From Gp6-AA40 sp050742535 (GTDB lineage: Bacteria > Acidobacteriota > Vicinamibacteria > Vicinamibacterales > UBA2999): a DNA stretch of 17,919 nt. Under the pieces are notes generated by a model. That model worked only from the letters and a program-made list of their open reading frames with translations. It ran no database searches and was not told where the DNA came from. Shown here in pieces: positions 1-7,755 of this stretch (position 1 is the stretch's first letter; every line of letters starts with the position of its first letter). Location: positions 1 to 17,919 of the forward strand of contig JBOGIQ010000096.1 of assembly GCA_050742535.1 (NCBI GenBank), written 5' to 3'. A program made the translations under genes and the position numbers.

Positions 1-46
1 GGGGCAGGTCCCACCGGAGCCTGAAGCCATCGAAGGTGGACCTGCC
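1..46 (+). repeat. REP-like palindromic repeat, left copy
   Basis: The arms GGCAGGTCC (3-11) and GGACCTGCC (38-46) are perfect reverse complements. ACC (13-15) and GGT (35-37) extend the stem to 12 pairs with C12 bulged out. The loop contains CTGAAG. The same 46 bases recur 666 bases downstream, with C20 replaced by T686. The pairing and the position beside a RAYT gene support a REP element. Confidence 0.75.
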
Positions 47-66
47 GGAACGGCCATTGCTCCCGA

Positions 67-546
67 ATGTCGACCGTGTCCCGCCTGCCCCGACTACAAG
101 GATTCAATTACCGCGGCCGGCATTGCTATTTCCTGACGTTCTGCACGCACAAGCGCCACGCAACGCTTCTCGACCAGTCGGTGGCTTCAATGGTCGTAAT
201 GCAGATTCTGCGAGCGGCCGCGCGTTTCGAGTTCGCAGTTCCCGCGTACTGCCTGATGCCGGATCACGTGCATCTACTGATGCAAGGACGATCCGAACGC
301 TCGGATCTCCGACGCTTCATCAAACGCGCGAAACAGAGCAGCGGACAGACATATGCCGCAGCGGCGAACAGATCGTTATGGCAGGACAGCTACTACGACC
401 ACGTCGTGCGCCCTGAAGAGGACTTGAGCGGGATTGCAAGGTACATCATCGAGAATCCCGTCCGAGCGGGCCTCGTTAAATCGCCACTCGAGTACCCGTT
501 TGTTGGGTCGACGGTCTGGCCCCTCGAAGAGTTGGTTCGGCGGTGA
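67..546 (+). CDS. REP-associated tyrosine transposase (RAYT, Y1_Tnp family)
   Basis: This 159-residue protein looks like a complete RAYT, a single-strand DNA nuclease of the HUH (IS200/IS605 TnpA-like) superfamily that cuts and joins REP hairpins. The opening (residues 6-25) has the RLPRLxGFxYRGRHCYFLTF pattern of the family. The metal-binding HUH motif is H67-V68-H69 inside MPDHVHLL. A WQDSYYDHVVR block is at 105-115, and the likely catalytic tyrosine is Y126 in RYIIENPVRAGL. The length is normal for short RAYTs. The gene stands alone between its repeats and converges on lolD. Residue roles come from family knowledge. No frameshift or missing motif was seen, so it may be active. Confidence 0.9.
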   Translation: MSTVSRLPRLQGFNYRGRHCYFLTFCTHKRHATLLDQSVASMVVMQILRAAARFEFAVPAYCLMPDHVHLLMQGRSERSDLRRFIKRAKQSSGQTYAAAANRSLWQDSYYDHVVRPEEDLSGIARYIIENPVRAGLVKSPLEYPFVGSTVWPLEELVRR

Positions 547-666
547 CAGTAGTGCCGGGTGCGCGGTGATGATCGTCGCCGGGTCCGCGCCGGTGGATAC
601 AGTCCGGCGCGGCACCCGGCCCACAACTGCTCACCGGCCGATCTCTCGATGGTGAAGGACTCTTGT

Positions 667-712
667 GGGGCAGGTCCCACCGGAGTCTGAAGCCATCGAA
701 GGTGGACCTGCC
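667..712 (+). repeat. REP-like palindromic repeat, right copy
   Basis: This copy is identical to bases 1-46 except for T686 (C20 in the left copy). It keeps both palindromic arms and the bulged C. It lies 120 bases after the RAYT stop and downstream of lolD on the opposite strand, so its stem may also end or protect the lolD transcript. Confidence 0.75.
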
Positions 713-720
713 AAAACGCA

Positions 721-744
721 GAGTCCATCGAAGGCGGACCTGCC
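721..744 (+). repeat. Partial third copy of the REP-like repeat
   Basis: GAGTC followed by CATCGAAGGCGGACCTGCC matches the right half of the 46-bp unit. The six bases TGAAGC present in the full copies are missing here, and one T is replaced by C (GGCGGACC for GGTGGACC). The left arm is absent, so this copy cannot form the full stem alone. On the minus strand it could pair with the left arm of a neighbouring copy. Confidence 0.6.
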
Positions 745-757
745 GATACAGGTTGCG

Positions 758-1436
<679 letters not shown>

Positions 1437-1444
<8 letters not shown>

Positions 1445-2648
1445 AGCGCAGCGCCTGCACGGGATCGAGCTTCGCTGCCTGCCGCGACGGATAGATCGTC
1501 GCCAGGAAGCAGATGACGATGGCGGACACCACCACCGTGGCAAAGTCCTGCGGTTTCACGATGAACGGCACATAGGCCACCTGGTAGATGTCCTGCGGGA
1601 TCGTCACGAGCCTGTACTCGGTCAGCACCCAGCACAACACCACCGCGACGATGGCGCCGGTGACCGTCCCGACGAGCCCGATGATCGTCCCCTGCATCAT
1701 GAACACGACCGAGATCCGCCGCGGCGACGTTCCCATCGTCTTCAGGATGCCGATGTCGCGGCTTTTCTCCATCACCAGCAGGACCAGAGACGCGACGATC
1801 TGCAGCGCCGCCACCATCATGATCAGGCCGATGGCGATCGACATCCCGAGCTTCTCCAGGCCAAGCGCCGAGAAGAGCGGCGCGTTGAGGTCGCTCCAGT
1901 CCTGCGCCCGATACGCGGCGCCAAGAGCCTCGACGCTGTCGGCGATTTCCGGCGACGCGTTGATGTCGTCCACGCGCAGCTGGATCATCTCCACCTGATC
2001 GACACCGACCAGGCGTCCGGCAAAATCGAGGGAGACAAACCCCCATTCCGCGTCGAACTCCTGCAGGCCGAGGTTGAAGATTCCGGCGACCCGCGCCGGC
2101 CGGCTGCGCGGCAGCATCCCGCCGGGCGAGAGCGTGCCCTGGTCCGTCAGCAGCGTCACCGTGTCGCCGACCTTCACCGCCAAGGCCTCTGCCAGCAGGC
2201 GCCCGATCAGTATTCCCGGAGGCTCGCCGGTCGTGAGATCTTCGACGCGCCCGCTCTGCATCGCGGTCCTGATGTCGGTGACGTTCGGCTCGAGCGCAGG
2301 ATCGATGCCCTTGACCGTAATGAAGCTCTTGCCGCCCGGGCTGCTGATCAGCGCCTTCCCCATGATGCCGGGCGCGGCGCCACGGACGCGCGGCACCGCG
2401 AGCATCGTTTTCACCTCGGCGTGGTAGTCCTCGATGCCGCCGGTCTTCCAGACGTAAATGTGCGCCGTCGAACCGAGGATGCGGTCGCGCAGCTCGCCCT
2501 GAATGCCCGTCATGAGCGCGAGCGCTACGATCAGGGCAATCACGCCGACGGCGACGCCGATCGTCGAAATGAGGGAGATGACCGAGATGAACGCTTGCTT
2601 GCGCCGCGCGAGCAGGTAACGGAGGGCGATAAACAGCTCGAAACGCAC
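1437..2648 (-). CDS. lolC: Lipoprotein-releasing ABC transporter permease LolC/LolE
   Basis: This 403-residue protein is the membrane partner of LolD. It has the LolC/E plan. A short cytoplasmic N-terminus (FELFIALRYLLARRK) leads into a first helix at about 21-47. A periplasmic MacB-type domain follows at about 48-265, then three C-terminal FtsX-type helices at about 270-297, 320-345 and 370-392. The end, PSRQAAKLDPVQALRFE, is the typical coupling tail. The start is GTG, six bases after the lysS stop. Only one permease gene is present, so the complex may use two copies of it (LolF-like) rather than separate LolC and LolE; that is inference. The symbol is nominal because C and E cannot be told apart by eye. 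Confidence 0.9.
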
Positions 2649-2654
2649 GCCTGC

Positions 2655-4157
2655 TTACCGTGGCCGCATCAAGGGAAACAGAATGACGTCGCGAATCGAC
2701 GGACTGTTGGTGAGCAGCATGACAAGGCGATCGATGCCGACCCCTTCGCCCGCCGCCGGCGGCATCCCGTATTCGAGCGCCCGGATGTAGTCCTCGTCCA
2801 TCGCGTGAGCTTCCTCGTCGCCGCCCGCCCGGCTGCGCAGTTGTTGTTCGAAGCGGCGCCGCTGTTCACCGGGGTCGTTCAGCTCGCTGAACGCGTTCGC
2901 GACCTCGAAGCCGCCGATGTACAGCTCGAATCTTTCGACGGTTTCCGGGTCCTCGGGGTTCTGCTTGGCCAGCGGCGACAGCTCGGTCGGGAAGTCGTAG
3001 ACGAAGGTCGGCTGGATGAGCTCGTCCTCGCAGAGCTTTTCAAAGATCTCGGCGGTGATCTTTCCGGGACCCGCAGCCGGGTCCGCCTCGATACCCAGGC
3101 GGCGCGCCAGGTCTGCCGCTGATTCGCGCGAGCGCAGCGCCGCGGCCGGAACATCCGTTCCAAGCTGCCTGGCGGCGGCGGCGCGTGCAGCCTCGCGGAG
3201 CGAGAGGCGCCGGAAGGGGGAGGCCAGCGAAATGGTGTGATCGCCGAAGACGATCTGATCGCTGCCGGTCGCCTTCCGCGCGACCTCCTGAAACATCCGT
3301 TCCGTCAGCAGCATCAGATCGTTGTAGTCCGCGTAGCTCCAGTAGAACTCGAGCATCGTGAACTCGGGATTGTGCTGAGTCGAGATCCCCTCGTTGCGGA
3401 AGTTGCGGTTGATCTCGAAGACACGCTCGACGCCGCCAACGGTCAACCGCTTCAGATACAGCTCCGGCGCAATGCGCATGTAGAGCCGCATATCGAGCGT
3501 GTTGTGATGCGTCACGAACGGACGCGCGAGCGCGCCGCCGGCAATCGGCTGCATCATCGGCGTCTCGACTTCGAGGAATCCGCGCCCGATCAGGAACTCG
3601 CGCATCGCCGTCATGACGCGGCTGCGGATCTCGAACACACGCCGCGATTCGGGATTGACGATCAGGTCCAGATAGCGCTGGCGGTATCGGATTTCGACGT
3701 CCTGGAGGCCGTGCCACTTTTCCGGCAACGGCAACAGGCACTTCGACAGGAAGTGCACGGACGAGGCGTGAATCGTGAATTCCTGCGTCCGCGTCCGGAA
3801 CAAGCGGCCGGATACGCCGACCCAGTCGCCGAAGTCGAGCAGCTTGAAGATCTGAAAATCGCGCTCCGGCAGCGAATCCTGCCGCAGGTACACCTGCACG
3901 CGTGCGGTGCCGTCGGACAACACCAGGAAGTTCGCTTTGCCGAAGCTGCGAATCGCCAGGACCCGCCCGGCCGTCCGGACTTCGATGCGGGCGGCGTCCA
4001 GCTCTTCGCCGCTCTTCGCGCCGTGCTCGCCGACGATGGCCGCGACCGTCGCCTGCGTGTCGAAGCGATGAGGGTAGGGATCGACGCCGAGCCTCTTCAG
4101 CTCTTCCAGATTGGCGCGCCGCTGCGCGACCTGATCGGATTCTTCGCCTGTGCTCAT
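2655..4157 (-). CDS. lysS: Lysyl-tRNA synthetase, class II
   Basis: This 500-residue enzyme charges tRNA-Lys. An N-terminal helix (RRANLEELKRLGVDPYPHRF) leads into an OB-fold anticodon-binding domain at about residues 60-150. The class II catalytic domain then carries motif 2 (ERVFEINRNFRNEGIST) and motif 3 (GVGIDRLVMLLTNSPSIRDV). Lysine-site segments such as GGFEVANAFSELNDP are present, and the length is normal. The ATG overlaps the nusB stop in an ATGA, which implies coupled translation. The lysS-lolC-lolD order recurs in many acidobacterial and related genomes, to my recollection. Nothing is missing. Confidence 0.96.
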   Translation of the reverse strand: MSTGEESDQVAQRRANLEELKRLGVDPYPHRFDTQATVAAIVGEHGAKSGEELDAARIEVRTAGRVLAIRSFGKANFLVLSDGTARVQVYLRQDSLPERDFQIFKLLDFGDWVGVSGRLFRTRTQEFTIHASSVHFLSKCLLPLPEKWHGLQDVEIRYRQRYLDLIVNPESRRVFEIRSRVMTAMREFLIGRGFLEVETPMMQPIAGGALARPFVTHHNTLDMRLYMRIAPELYLKRLTVGGVERVFEINRNFRNEGISTQHNPEFTMLEFYWSYADYNDLMLLTERMFQEVARKATGSDQIVFGDHTISLASPFRRLSLREAARAAAARQLGTDVPAAALRSRESAADLARRLGIEADPAAGPGKITAEIFEKLCEDELIQPTFVYDFPTELSPLAKQNPEDPETVERFELYIGGFEVANAFSELNDPGEQRRRFEQQLRSRAGGDEEAHAMDEDYIRALEYGMPPAAGEGVGIDRLVMLLTNSPSIRDVILFPLMRPR

Positions 4158-4621
4158 TCGCGTTCGAGCTTCCGCCGGATGCCGTCGAGGATGCCGTTGA
4201 TGAACCGCACCGCGTCGTCGCCGCTGAAGCTCCTCGCCAGCTCCAATGCCTCGTTGATGATGACTTTCGCGTGGGTGTCGGGCCAGTGCAGGAACTCGTA
4301 GACGGCCAGCCGCAGGATCAGCCGATCCATCACGTTCATGCGCTCGAGACGCCAGTGCTCGGCGGCCTCCGCGATCATCGGATCGAGCGCGGCAACGTTC
4401 GACGCCACGCCGTCGGCCAGCGCCAGCGCAAACTCCCGCAGCTCGGCTCCAAGAGGCTCCTCCATCTCGTCGTCATGCGACCAGAACGTCTGCCGCACCT
4501 CGACCATCGAGAGCCGGCCCACCTCCCATTGGTAGAGCATCTGGAGGGCGGCCTGCCGGGCGCGATGGCGCGCCTCTTTCGGCGCCCGCGGCGCCGTGCG
4601 CCGTTCCGCCTTTGCTGTCAC
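4154..4621 (-). CDS. nusB: Transcription antitermination factor NusB
   Basis: This 155-residue all-helical RNA-binding protein joins NusE (S10) at boxA to prevent early termination of rRNA transcripts. Recognisable parts are the N-terminal RHRARQAALQMLYQWEVG segment and the C-terminal VMDRLILRLAVYEFL, then INEALELARSFSGDDAVRFINGILD. Both are strong family signatures. The start is GTG, overlapping the ribH stop as GTGA, and the stop overlaps the lysS start as ATGA. The ribH-nusB pair is a common bacterial arrangement. The first 18 residues are basic and less conserved, so a slightly later start is possible. Confidence 0.94.
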   Translation of the reverse strand: MTAKAERRTAPRAPKEARHRARQAALQMLYQWEVGRLSMVEVRQTFWSHDDEMEEPLGAELREFALALADGVASNVAALDPMIAEAAEHWRLERMNVMDRLILRLAVYEFLHWPDTHAKVIINEALELARSFSGDDAVRFINGILDGIRRKLERE

Positions 4622-5109
4622 AAGCCCCCTCCGGGCGGCGCATGGAGGGCGCCGAGTTTCTTGAACAGCGTGGCCATCTCAATCGCAGCCAGCGCTGCCT
4701 CGCGCCCCTTGTTGCCCTCGCCTGGTTCGGAGCGCACCACAGCCTGTTCCTCCGTCAACGCCGTCAGCAGGCCGAATGCCACGGGGACGCCGGTGGTAAC
4801 GCTGACGTTCATCATCCCGTGCGACGCCGCCTCGGCGATGTACTCGAAGTGCATCGTGTCGCCCTTGATCAGGCAGCCAAGACAGATCACCGCGTCGAAC
4901 CGGCCGGTCTCGGCCAGGTGCAGAGCAGCCACCGGTATCTCGAATGCCCCCGGGACGTGGACGAGCGTGACGTCGTCATCGCGGACGCCGGCGTCCAGCA
5001 GCGTCGTGCGTGCTCCGCTCAGCAACCCGGAGGTGATGTCTTCGTTGAATCGCGAGACAACGATGGCGAACCGGCAACCCGTCGCGACGACTGAGCCCCG
5101 TATGTCCAT
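4618..5109 (-). CDS. ribH: 6,7-dimethyl-8-ribityllumazine synthase
   Basis: This enzyme condenses 5-amino-6-ribitylamino-uracil with 3,4-dihydroxy-2-butanone-4-phosphate in the penultimate step of riboflavin synthesis. It usually forms pentamers or 60-mers. Signatures are FAIVVSRFNEDITSGLL near the N-terminus, VHVPGAFEIPVAA, the catalytic-histidine segment LGCLIKGDTMHFEYI, and GVPVAFGLLT. I chose ATG 5109 (163 residues, starting MDIRGSVVATG) because it aligns with the normal family N-terminus. An in-frame TTG at 5136 would add nine residues. It begins 51 bases after the VanZ-like stop. No other riboflavin genes are in view and no FMN riboswitch was seen. Confidence 0.93.
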   Translation of the reverse strand: MDIRGSVVATGCRFAIVVSRFNEDITSGLLSGARTTLLDAGVRDDDVTLVHVPGAFEIPVAALHLAETGRFDAVICLGCLIKGDTMHFEYIAEAASHGMMNVSVTTGVPVAFGLLTALTEEQAVVRSEPGEGNKGREAALAAIEMATLFKKLGALHAPPGGGL

Positions 5110-5160
5110 CTGCGGCAGGATGCGCGGTGTTGTCAATGTCCGGAGCCGGGTCTGGCAGCG

Positions 5161-5559
5161 TCAGCTTTTGTGCCCCAGTAGGGGCTTCGAAGGAGCGATT
5201 ATATTCCACGCCCAGCAGGCGAACAGCGCGACCGAGGCGCCCGCGGCATCGGCCAGCAGGTCGCCGGCGTCTGCCGTTCTGTCGGGCACGAAGACCTGAT
5301 GCACCTCATCGCTGACGGCATAGGCGATGCTGATGATCATCGTCGCCATCGCCCGGCTCCCGGTCACCTGCGCGCCGAGCCCTCCGGTAACAGCGCGGAA
5401 GACAACCACCCCGAGCCCGAAGTATTCGATCGCGTGCGCGAGCGTGTCCGGGAGTCCGCCGGGCCTCGGCGGCGAAGACTGAGCCGAGAGATAGAAGATC
5501 GCCGCCATGTATGCGACGACGGGCCCCCACAGAAGCGCCCGCCGTCCAACCGTCGTCAA
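5161..5559 (-). CDS. VanZ-like family membrane protein
   Basis: This small integral membrane protein of the VanZ family has no known biochemical role in most members; VanZ itself gives low teicoplanin resistance. The family pattern is clear. A first helix contains PVVAYMAAIFYLSAQSS, followed by a PDTLAHAIEYFGLGVVVFRA block, and then AYAVSDEVHQVFVPDRTADAGDLLAD, the conserved acidic core. A C-terminal helix ends the protein. I chose TTG 5559, which overlaps the stop of the preceding small gene as TTGA and gives 132 residues. The open frame upstream of it is arginine-rich and lies inside that small gene. It sits between membrane-protein genes and ribH with no obvious functional link. Confidence 0.85.
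   Translation of the reverse strand: MTTVGRRALLWGPVVAYMAAIFYLSAQSSPPRPGGLPDTLAHAIEYFGLGVVVFRAVTGGLGAQVTGSRAMATMIISIAYAVSDEVHQVFVPDRTADAGDLLADAAGASVALFACWAWNIIAPSKPLLGHKS
5198..5203 (-). promoter_or_regulatory. Possible -10 box upstream of ribH
   Basis: A perfect TATAAT occurs on the minus strand inside the 3' end of the VanZ-like gene, about 90 bases before the ribH ATG, in otherwise GC-rich sequence. No good -35 hexamer lies 16-18 bases upstream, so it could be chance. If real, it would give the ribH-nusB-lysS-lol genes their own promoter and a leader containing the small hairpin at 5172-5185. Confidence 0.25.
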
Positions 5560-5729
5560 AGCGGCAGTGGATACAGCAGCCAGCCGATCCCGATTCCGGC
5601 GCCGATGAACCCGGCGAACAGCCGTATTCCAAACCACAGCTGATCGCGCGGTTCGTCACGCATCAACGTCGCAAAGACAATCGAGACGAAGACCGAAAAC
5701 AGCGCCATTAACCCGACATGCGTGGTCAC
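5556..5729 (-). CDS. Small two-helix membrane protein, hypothetical
   Basis: This 57-residue protein begins MTTHVGLMALFSVFVSIVF and ends GIGWLLYPLPL. It has two hydrophobic segments (about residues 5-21 and 33-54) separated by a charged loop, MRDEPRDQLWFG. I do not recognise a named family. Support for a real gene comes from the overlaps: its GTG overlaps the upstream DUF6677-like stop as GTGA, and its TGA overlaps the VanZ-like TTG start as TTGA. It would be hidden inside a longer arginine-rich open frame if read from an upstream start. It may be an accessory subunit for one of the neighbouring membrane proteins, which is inference. Confidence 0.7.
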   Translation of the reverse strand: MTTHVGLMALFSVFVSIVFATLMRDEPRDQLWFGIRLFAGFIGAGIGIGWLLYPLPL

Positions 5730-6127
5730 TTCCGGCCCTCCGCCACATCCCAGGCGTCGAGGACGACCAGCAGGTTCAGCAGACCTGCGACGATCACGAA
5801 CGCGTTTCCGTACTCGTAGGTGATGGCGACGACACGTCCGGCGCCCTGTCCCATGAACTTGGCGATGAAGTACGGCAGTCCGATTCCGAGATCCGCGATT
5901 GCCGCTAGACCGACGAGCGGTTGATACAGGTCGAAGCCGAGCGGGAAGATGCGGCCCTCGAGCCACAAGCCGGTCGCAAACATCATCGTGAGCGCGATGA
6001 GAAACGTGAGGCCCTTCTGCCGGCGCCGAAGCACGAGATGGCCGGCGCCCGGTATGGCCCACGCGAGCGCGGCGATCAGGTACTTGTTGGCAGCTGGCTC
6101 GACCTGATCGGCCGCGGCGGCACGCAT
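5726..6127 (-). CDS. DUF6677-like membrane protein
   Basis: This 133-residue protein has about four hydrophobic segments. The early AALAWAIPGAGHLVLRRRQK segment is the best clue. An 'A-W-x-x-P-G-x-G-H' turn followed by basic residues is typical of small membrane proteins found in acidobacteria and annotated DUF6677. The family name is from memory. Later parts include PYFIAKFMGQGAGRV and the tail AWDVAEGRK. The ATG at 6127 has no strong ribosome-binding site. Its stop overlaps the start of the 57-residue gene. No function is known. Confidence 0.7.
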   Translation of the reverse strand: MRAAAADQVEPAANKYLIAALAWAIPGAGHLVLRRRQKGLTFLIALTMMFATGLWLEGRIFPLGFDLYQPLVGLAAIADLGIGLPYFIAKFMGQGAGRVVAITYEYGNAFVIVAGLLNLLVVLDAWDVAEGRK

Positions 6128-6149
6128 TTAATGGTATGCCCTTCCCAAT

Positions 6150-6692
6150 TTACGACCGGCCGCGCCGATGTCGCGGCCGGCTACTCGGCGTCGACGCTGG
6201 TTGCTGGGGGTACTCTTCCAGTTGATACCCACCACTAGAGTGTACTGTAGCCAGCGCGCTCACCACCACGAGAGCCACGGCAAATCCGAAGGGCAGCGCG
6301 GCGATGGCTCGGATCGCGTTAGAGATCGGCCAGCCGAGTCCCCATTCGAGCGCGAAGGTGGCAAGGGTTGGTCCGGCTGCGACTCCAGTGGCGACCAACT
6401 TCGCCGATCGCGTCCACAACCGCGGGCGCCGCGCCAGCCACCGCCGGGCGAAACCTGCCGCGCCAATCGCACTCCCCAGGGCCGCACCGCCGTAGAGGCC
6501 GAAGCATCGTCCACAGACGGGAAGCTGGATCCCCTGCAGATGGAAGGATCGTTCGGGCAGCTGATGGCAAATCAACGCGCCGCCGGCGTAGAGGACGCCG
6601 GCAACGGGTGTCGTCAGAAAAGGTGCGGTGATGAGCAGCAGCAGCCAGGCGGCAGCCACGGCGGCCACCGAGGGCGCGGTCCAGCGCGACAC
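6150..6692 (-). CDS. DUF2085 family membrane protein
   Basis: This 180-residue membrane protein has the hallmark of DUF2085: a cysteine-histidine motif ICHQLPERSF (C42, H43) followed by LPVCGRCFGLYGG with a CGRC pair (C60, C63). This may be a metal or redox site, but the function is unknown. Four or so hydrophobic helices surround it (about 8-28, 29-41, 62-85 and 100-147). The C-terminus from about residue 152 is hydrophilic and Ser/Pro/Arg-rich. The start is GTG at 6692. It follows the VWFA gene after a 48-base gap that holds a perfect hairpin, and precedes the DUF6677-like gene by 22 bases. Confidence 0.85.
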   Translation of the reverse strand: MSRWTAPSVAAVAAAWLLLLITAPFLTTPVAGVLYAGGALICHQLPERSFHLQGIQLPVCGRCFGLYGGAALGSAIGAAGFARRWLARRPRLWTRSAKLVATGVAAGPTLATFALEWGLGWPISNAIRAIAALPFGFAVALVVVSALATVHSSGGYQLEEYPQQPASTPSSRPRHRRGRS

Positions 6693-6705
6693 GATTGGAT
6701 CGTAA

Positions 6706-6721
6706 TCCGGCTGAAGCCGGA
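6706..6721. repeat. Perfect hairpin TCCGGC-TGAA-GCCGGA
   Basis: A 6-bp perfect stem with a TGAA loop lies 19 bases beyond the VWFA stop and 13 bases before the DUF2085 start. It has no T-run on the minus strand, so it is not a classic terminator. Its CTGAAG centre matches the hairpin at 13685 and the loop of the RAYT-flanking repeats. It is probably a dispersed REP-like palindrome that may also stabilise or attenuate the transcript. Confidence 0.6.
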
Positions 6722-6740
6722 CTCCACGGACCTCGGAACG

Positions 6741-7667
6741 CTATCCGCGAGGTGCGAGATACCCCGCGCGGGTGCGCGGCTGCGCGTTGGCGCGATCGAC
6801 GATACGGACGTTTACACGCCGGTACGCCCCGTCACGCAGTTGATTCGTCGGCATGTAGCCGATCGCGTATTGGCTCGCCAGCTCCTCGCCGATCGCCCTA
6901 TAGACGCCCGCCAGATCGTTGATCTGCAGCGCAAGGAACGAGCGGCCGCCAGTCTCCTGCGCCAGCGCTTTCATTCCGTATTCGGACTTCGATGCCTGCG
7001 CGTTCCGGCGGGCGATATCGCTTTCGTACTGCGATGAGCGCAGCATGATCGTGTAAATGGAAATGCCCGTCTGCCGGGCCAGTTCCATCACGTCGTCGTA
7101 GGTGACCAGGCTGGTCGTGTCGTCGCCGTCCGACAGCAGCACCACCGCCTGGCGGCGAACGTTTCGACCCGGTTGCTTCTGCCGCGCCATCTCCTTCAAC
7201 GTGAGATAGAGACCGTTGTAGATCGCGGTGTTCCCCGCCGCCGACGTTCCGCGAATAGCGCTTTTCGCCGTGTCCAGATCGTGCGACAGGGGGCTCAGGA
7301 CGCGCGCTGAATCCTTGATGTCCATGACGAGGAGTCGGTCCACGGGCCGCAGGGCGGACACGAGGCCCACGGCCGCCTCCTGTGCGGTGGCAATCTTGGC
7401 GTGCATGCTCGACGACGTGTCCAGGAGGATGGCCAGGTCGAGCGGGAGCTCCGCCGCCGCGAAGAAGGACACGTCCTGCTGAACGCCGTCTTCGAAGACG
7501 GCGAAGTTCCCGGCAGTCAGACCACCGACGAACTGCTGCCGCGGGTCGACCACGACGACGTTCAACGCGACCAGGTCGATGCCGCCCTTGAAGGTCGCCG
7601 GGTTGTCCTGGCCGAACACTCCCGTCGTCCCGGCGGCACACAGAATCACGAACACGAGCGTCTTCAT
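6741..7667 (-). CDS. Secreted VWFA-related acidobacterial domain protein
   Basis: This 308-residue exported protein starts with a signal peptide (MKTLVFVILCAAGTTGVFG, likely cleaved near residue 19). The following segment, VALNVVVVDPRQQFVGGLTAGNFAVFEDGVQQ, marks the VWFA-related family seen in large numbers in acidobacteria (TIGR03436). The metal-ion-dependent adhesion site is D83-T-S-S-S87, with supporting GNTAIYNGLY and VVLLSDGDDTTS segments. The role is probably protein-protein adhesion outside the inner membrane, with an unknown partner. The ATG has a fair ribosome-binding site (AGAGG, about 8 bases upstream). It is divergent from the spermidine-synthase-like gene. It is the best taxonomic marker in the window. 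Confidence 0.9.
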   Translation of the reverse strand: MKTLVFVILCAAGTTGVFGQDNPATFKGGIDLVALNVVVVDPRQQFVGGLTAGNFAVFEDGVQQDVSFFAAAELPLDLAILLDTSSSMHAKIATAQEAAVGLVSALRPVDRLLVMDIKDSARVLSPLSHDLDTAKSAIRGTSAAGNTAIYNGLYLTLKEMARQKQPGRNVRRQAVVLLSDGDDTTSLVTYDDVMELARQTGISIYTIMLRSSQYESDIARRNAQASKSEYGMKALAQETGGRSFLALQINDLAGVYRAIGEELASQYAIGYMPTNQLRDGAYRRVNVRIVDRANAQPRTRAGYLAPRG

Positions 7668-7755
7668 TCCAACGACCTCTCGCCGCGGCCGCCCGCCGCC
7701 GCGGACTCAACGACGCGGTCGTGTGCAAAGGGTGTTCCTGTAGACTCGGCAGACG
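7668..7755. promoter_or_regulatory. Divergent intergenic region, presumed to hold two promoters
   Basis: These 88 bases separate the minus-strand VWFA gene from the plus-strand spermidine-synthase-like gene, so both promoters should lie here. On the plus strand TAGACT (7741-7746) is a possible -10, but there is no convincing -35. No operator-like palindrome stood out. The assignment rests on gene layout only. Confidence 0.4.

Larger units (their letters stand above)
1..712 (+). mobile_element. REP/RAYT unit: transposase gene between two 46-bp repeats
   Basis: A RAYT gene (67-546) lies between two directly repeated 46-bp palindromic units (1-46 and 667-712) that match at 45 of 46 positions. 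RAYTs are domesticated relatives of IS200/IS605 Y1 transposases that are usually flanked by the REP sequences they act on, and this layout fits that pattern. The window opens exactly on the first repeat, so the left end could extend further. No target-site duplication is expected or seen for this family. The outer limit is inferred from the repeats. Confidence 0.65.

Noticed and set aside
5110..5160. FMN riboswitch before ribH
   Set aside because: The gap is only 51 bases and none of the conserved FMN-element blocks can be seen.
5172..5185. Intrinsic terminator at the VanZ-like 3' end
   Set aside because: The hairpin is inside the coding sequence and no U-run follows it on the minus strand.
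3237..5299. Plus-strand frames 3237-4301 and 3902-5299
   Set aside because: Both lie opposite lysS, nusB and ribH, whose motifs are unmistakable. Their composition is that of antisense shadows.
5560..6062. Longer N-termini for the VanZ-like protein (to 5637) and for the 57-residue protein (to 6062)
   Set aside because: The extra parts are Arg-rich and lie inside neighbouring genes in other frames. The overlap starts at 5559 and 5729 give normal membrane-protein N-termini.
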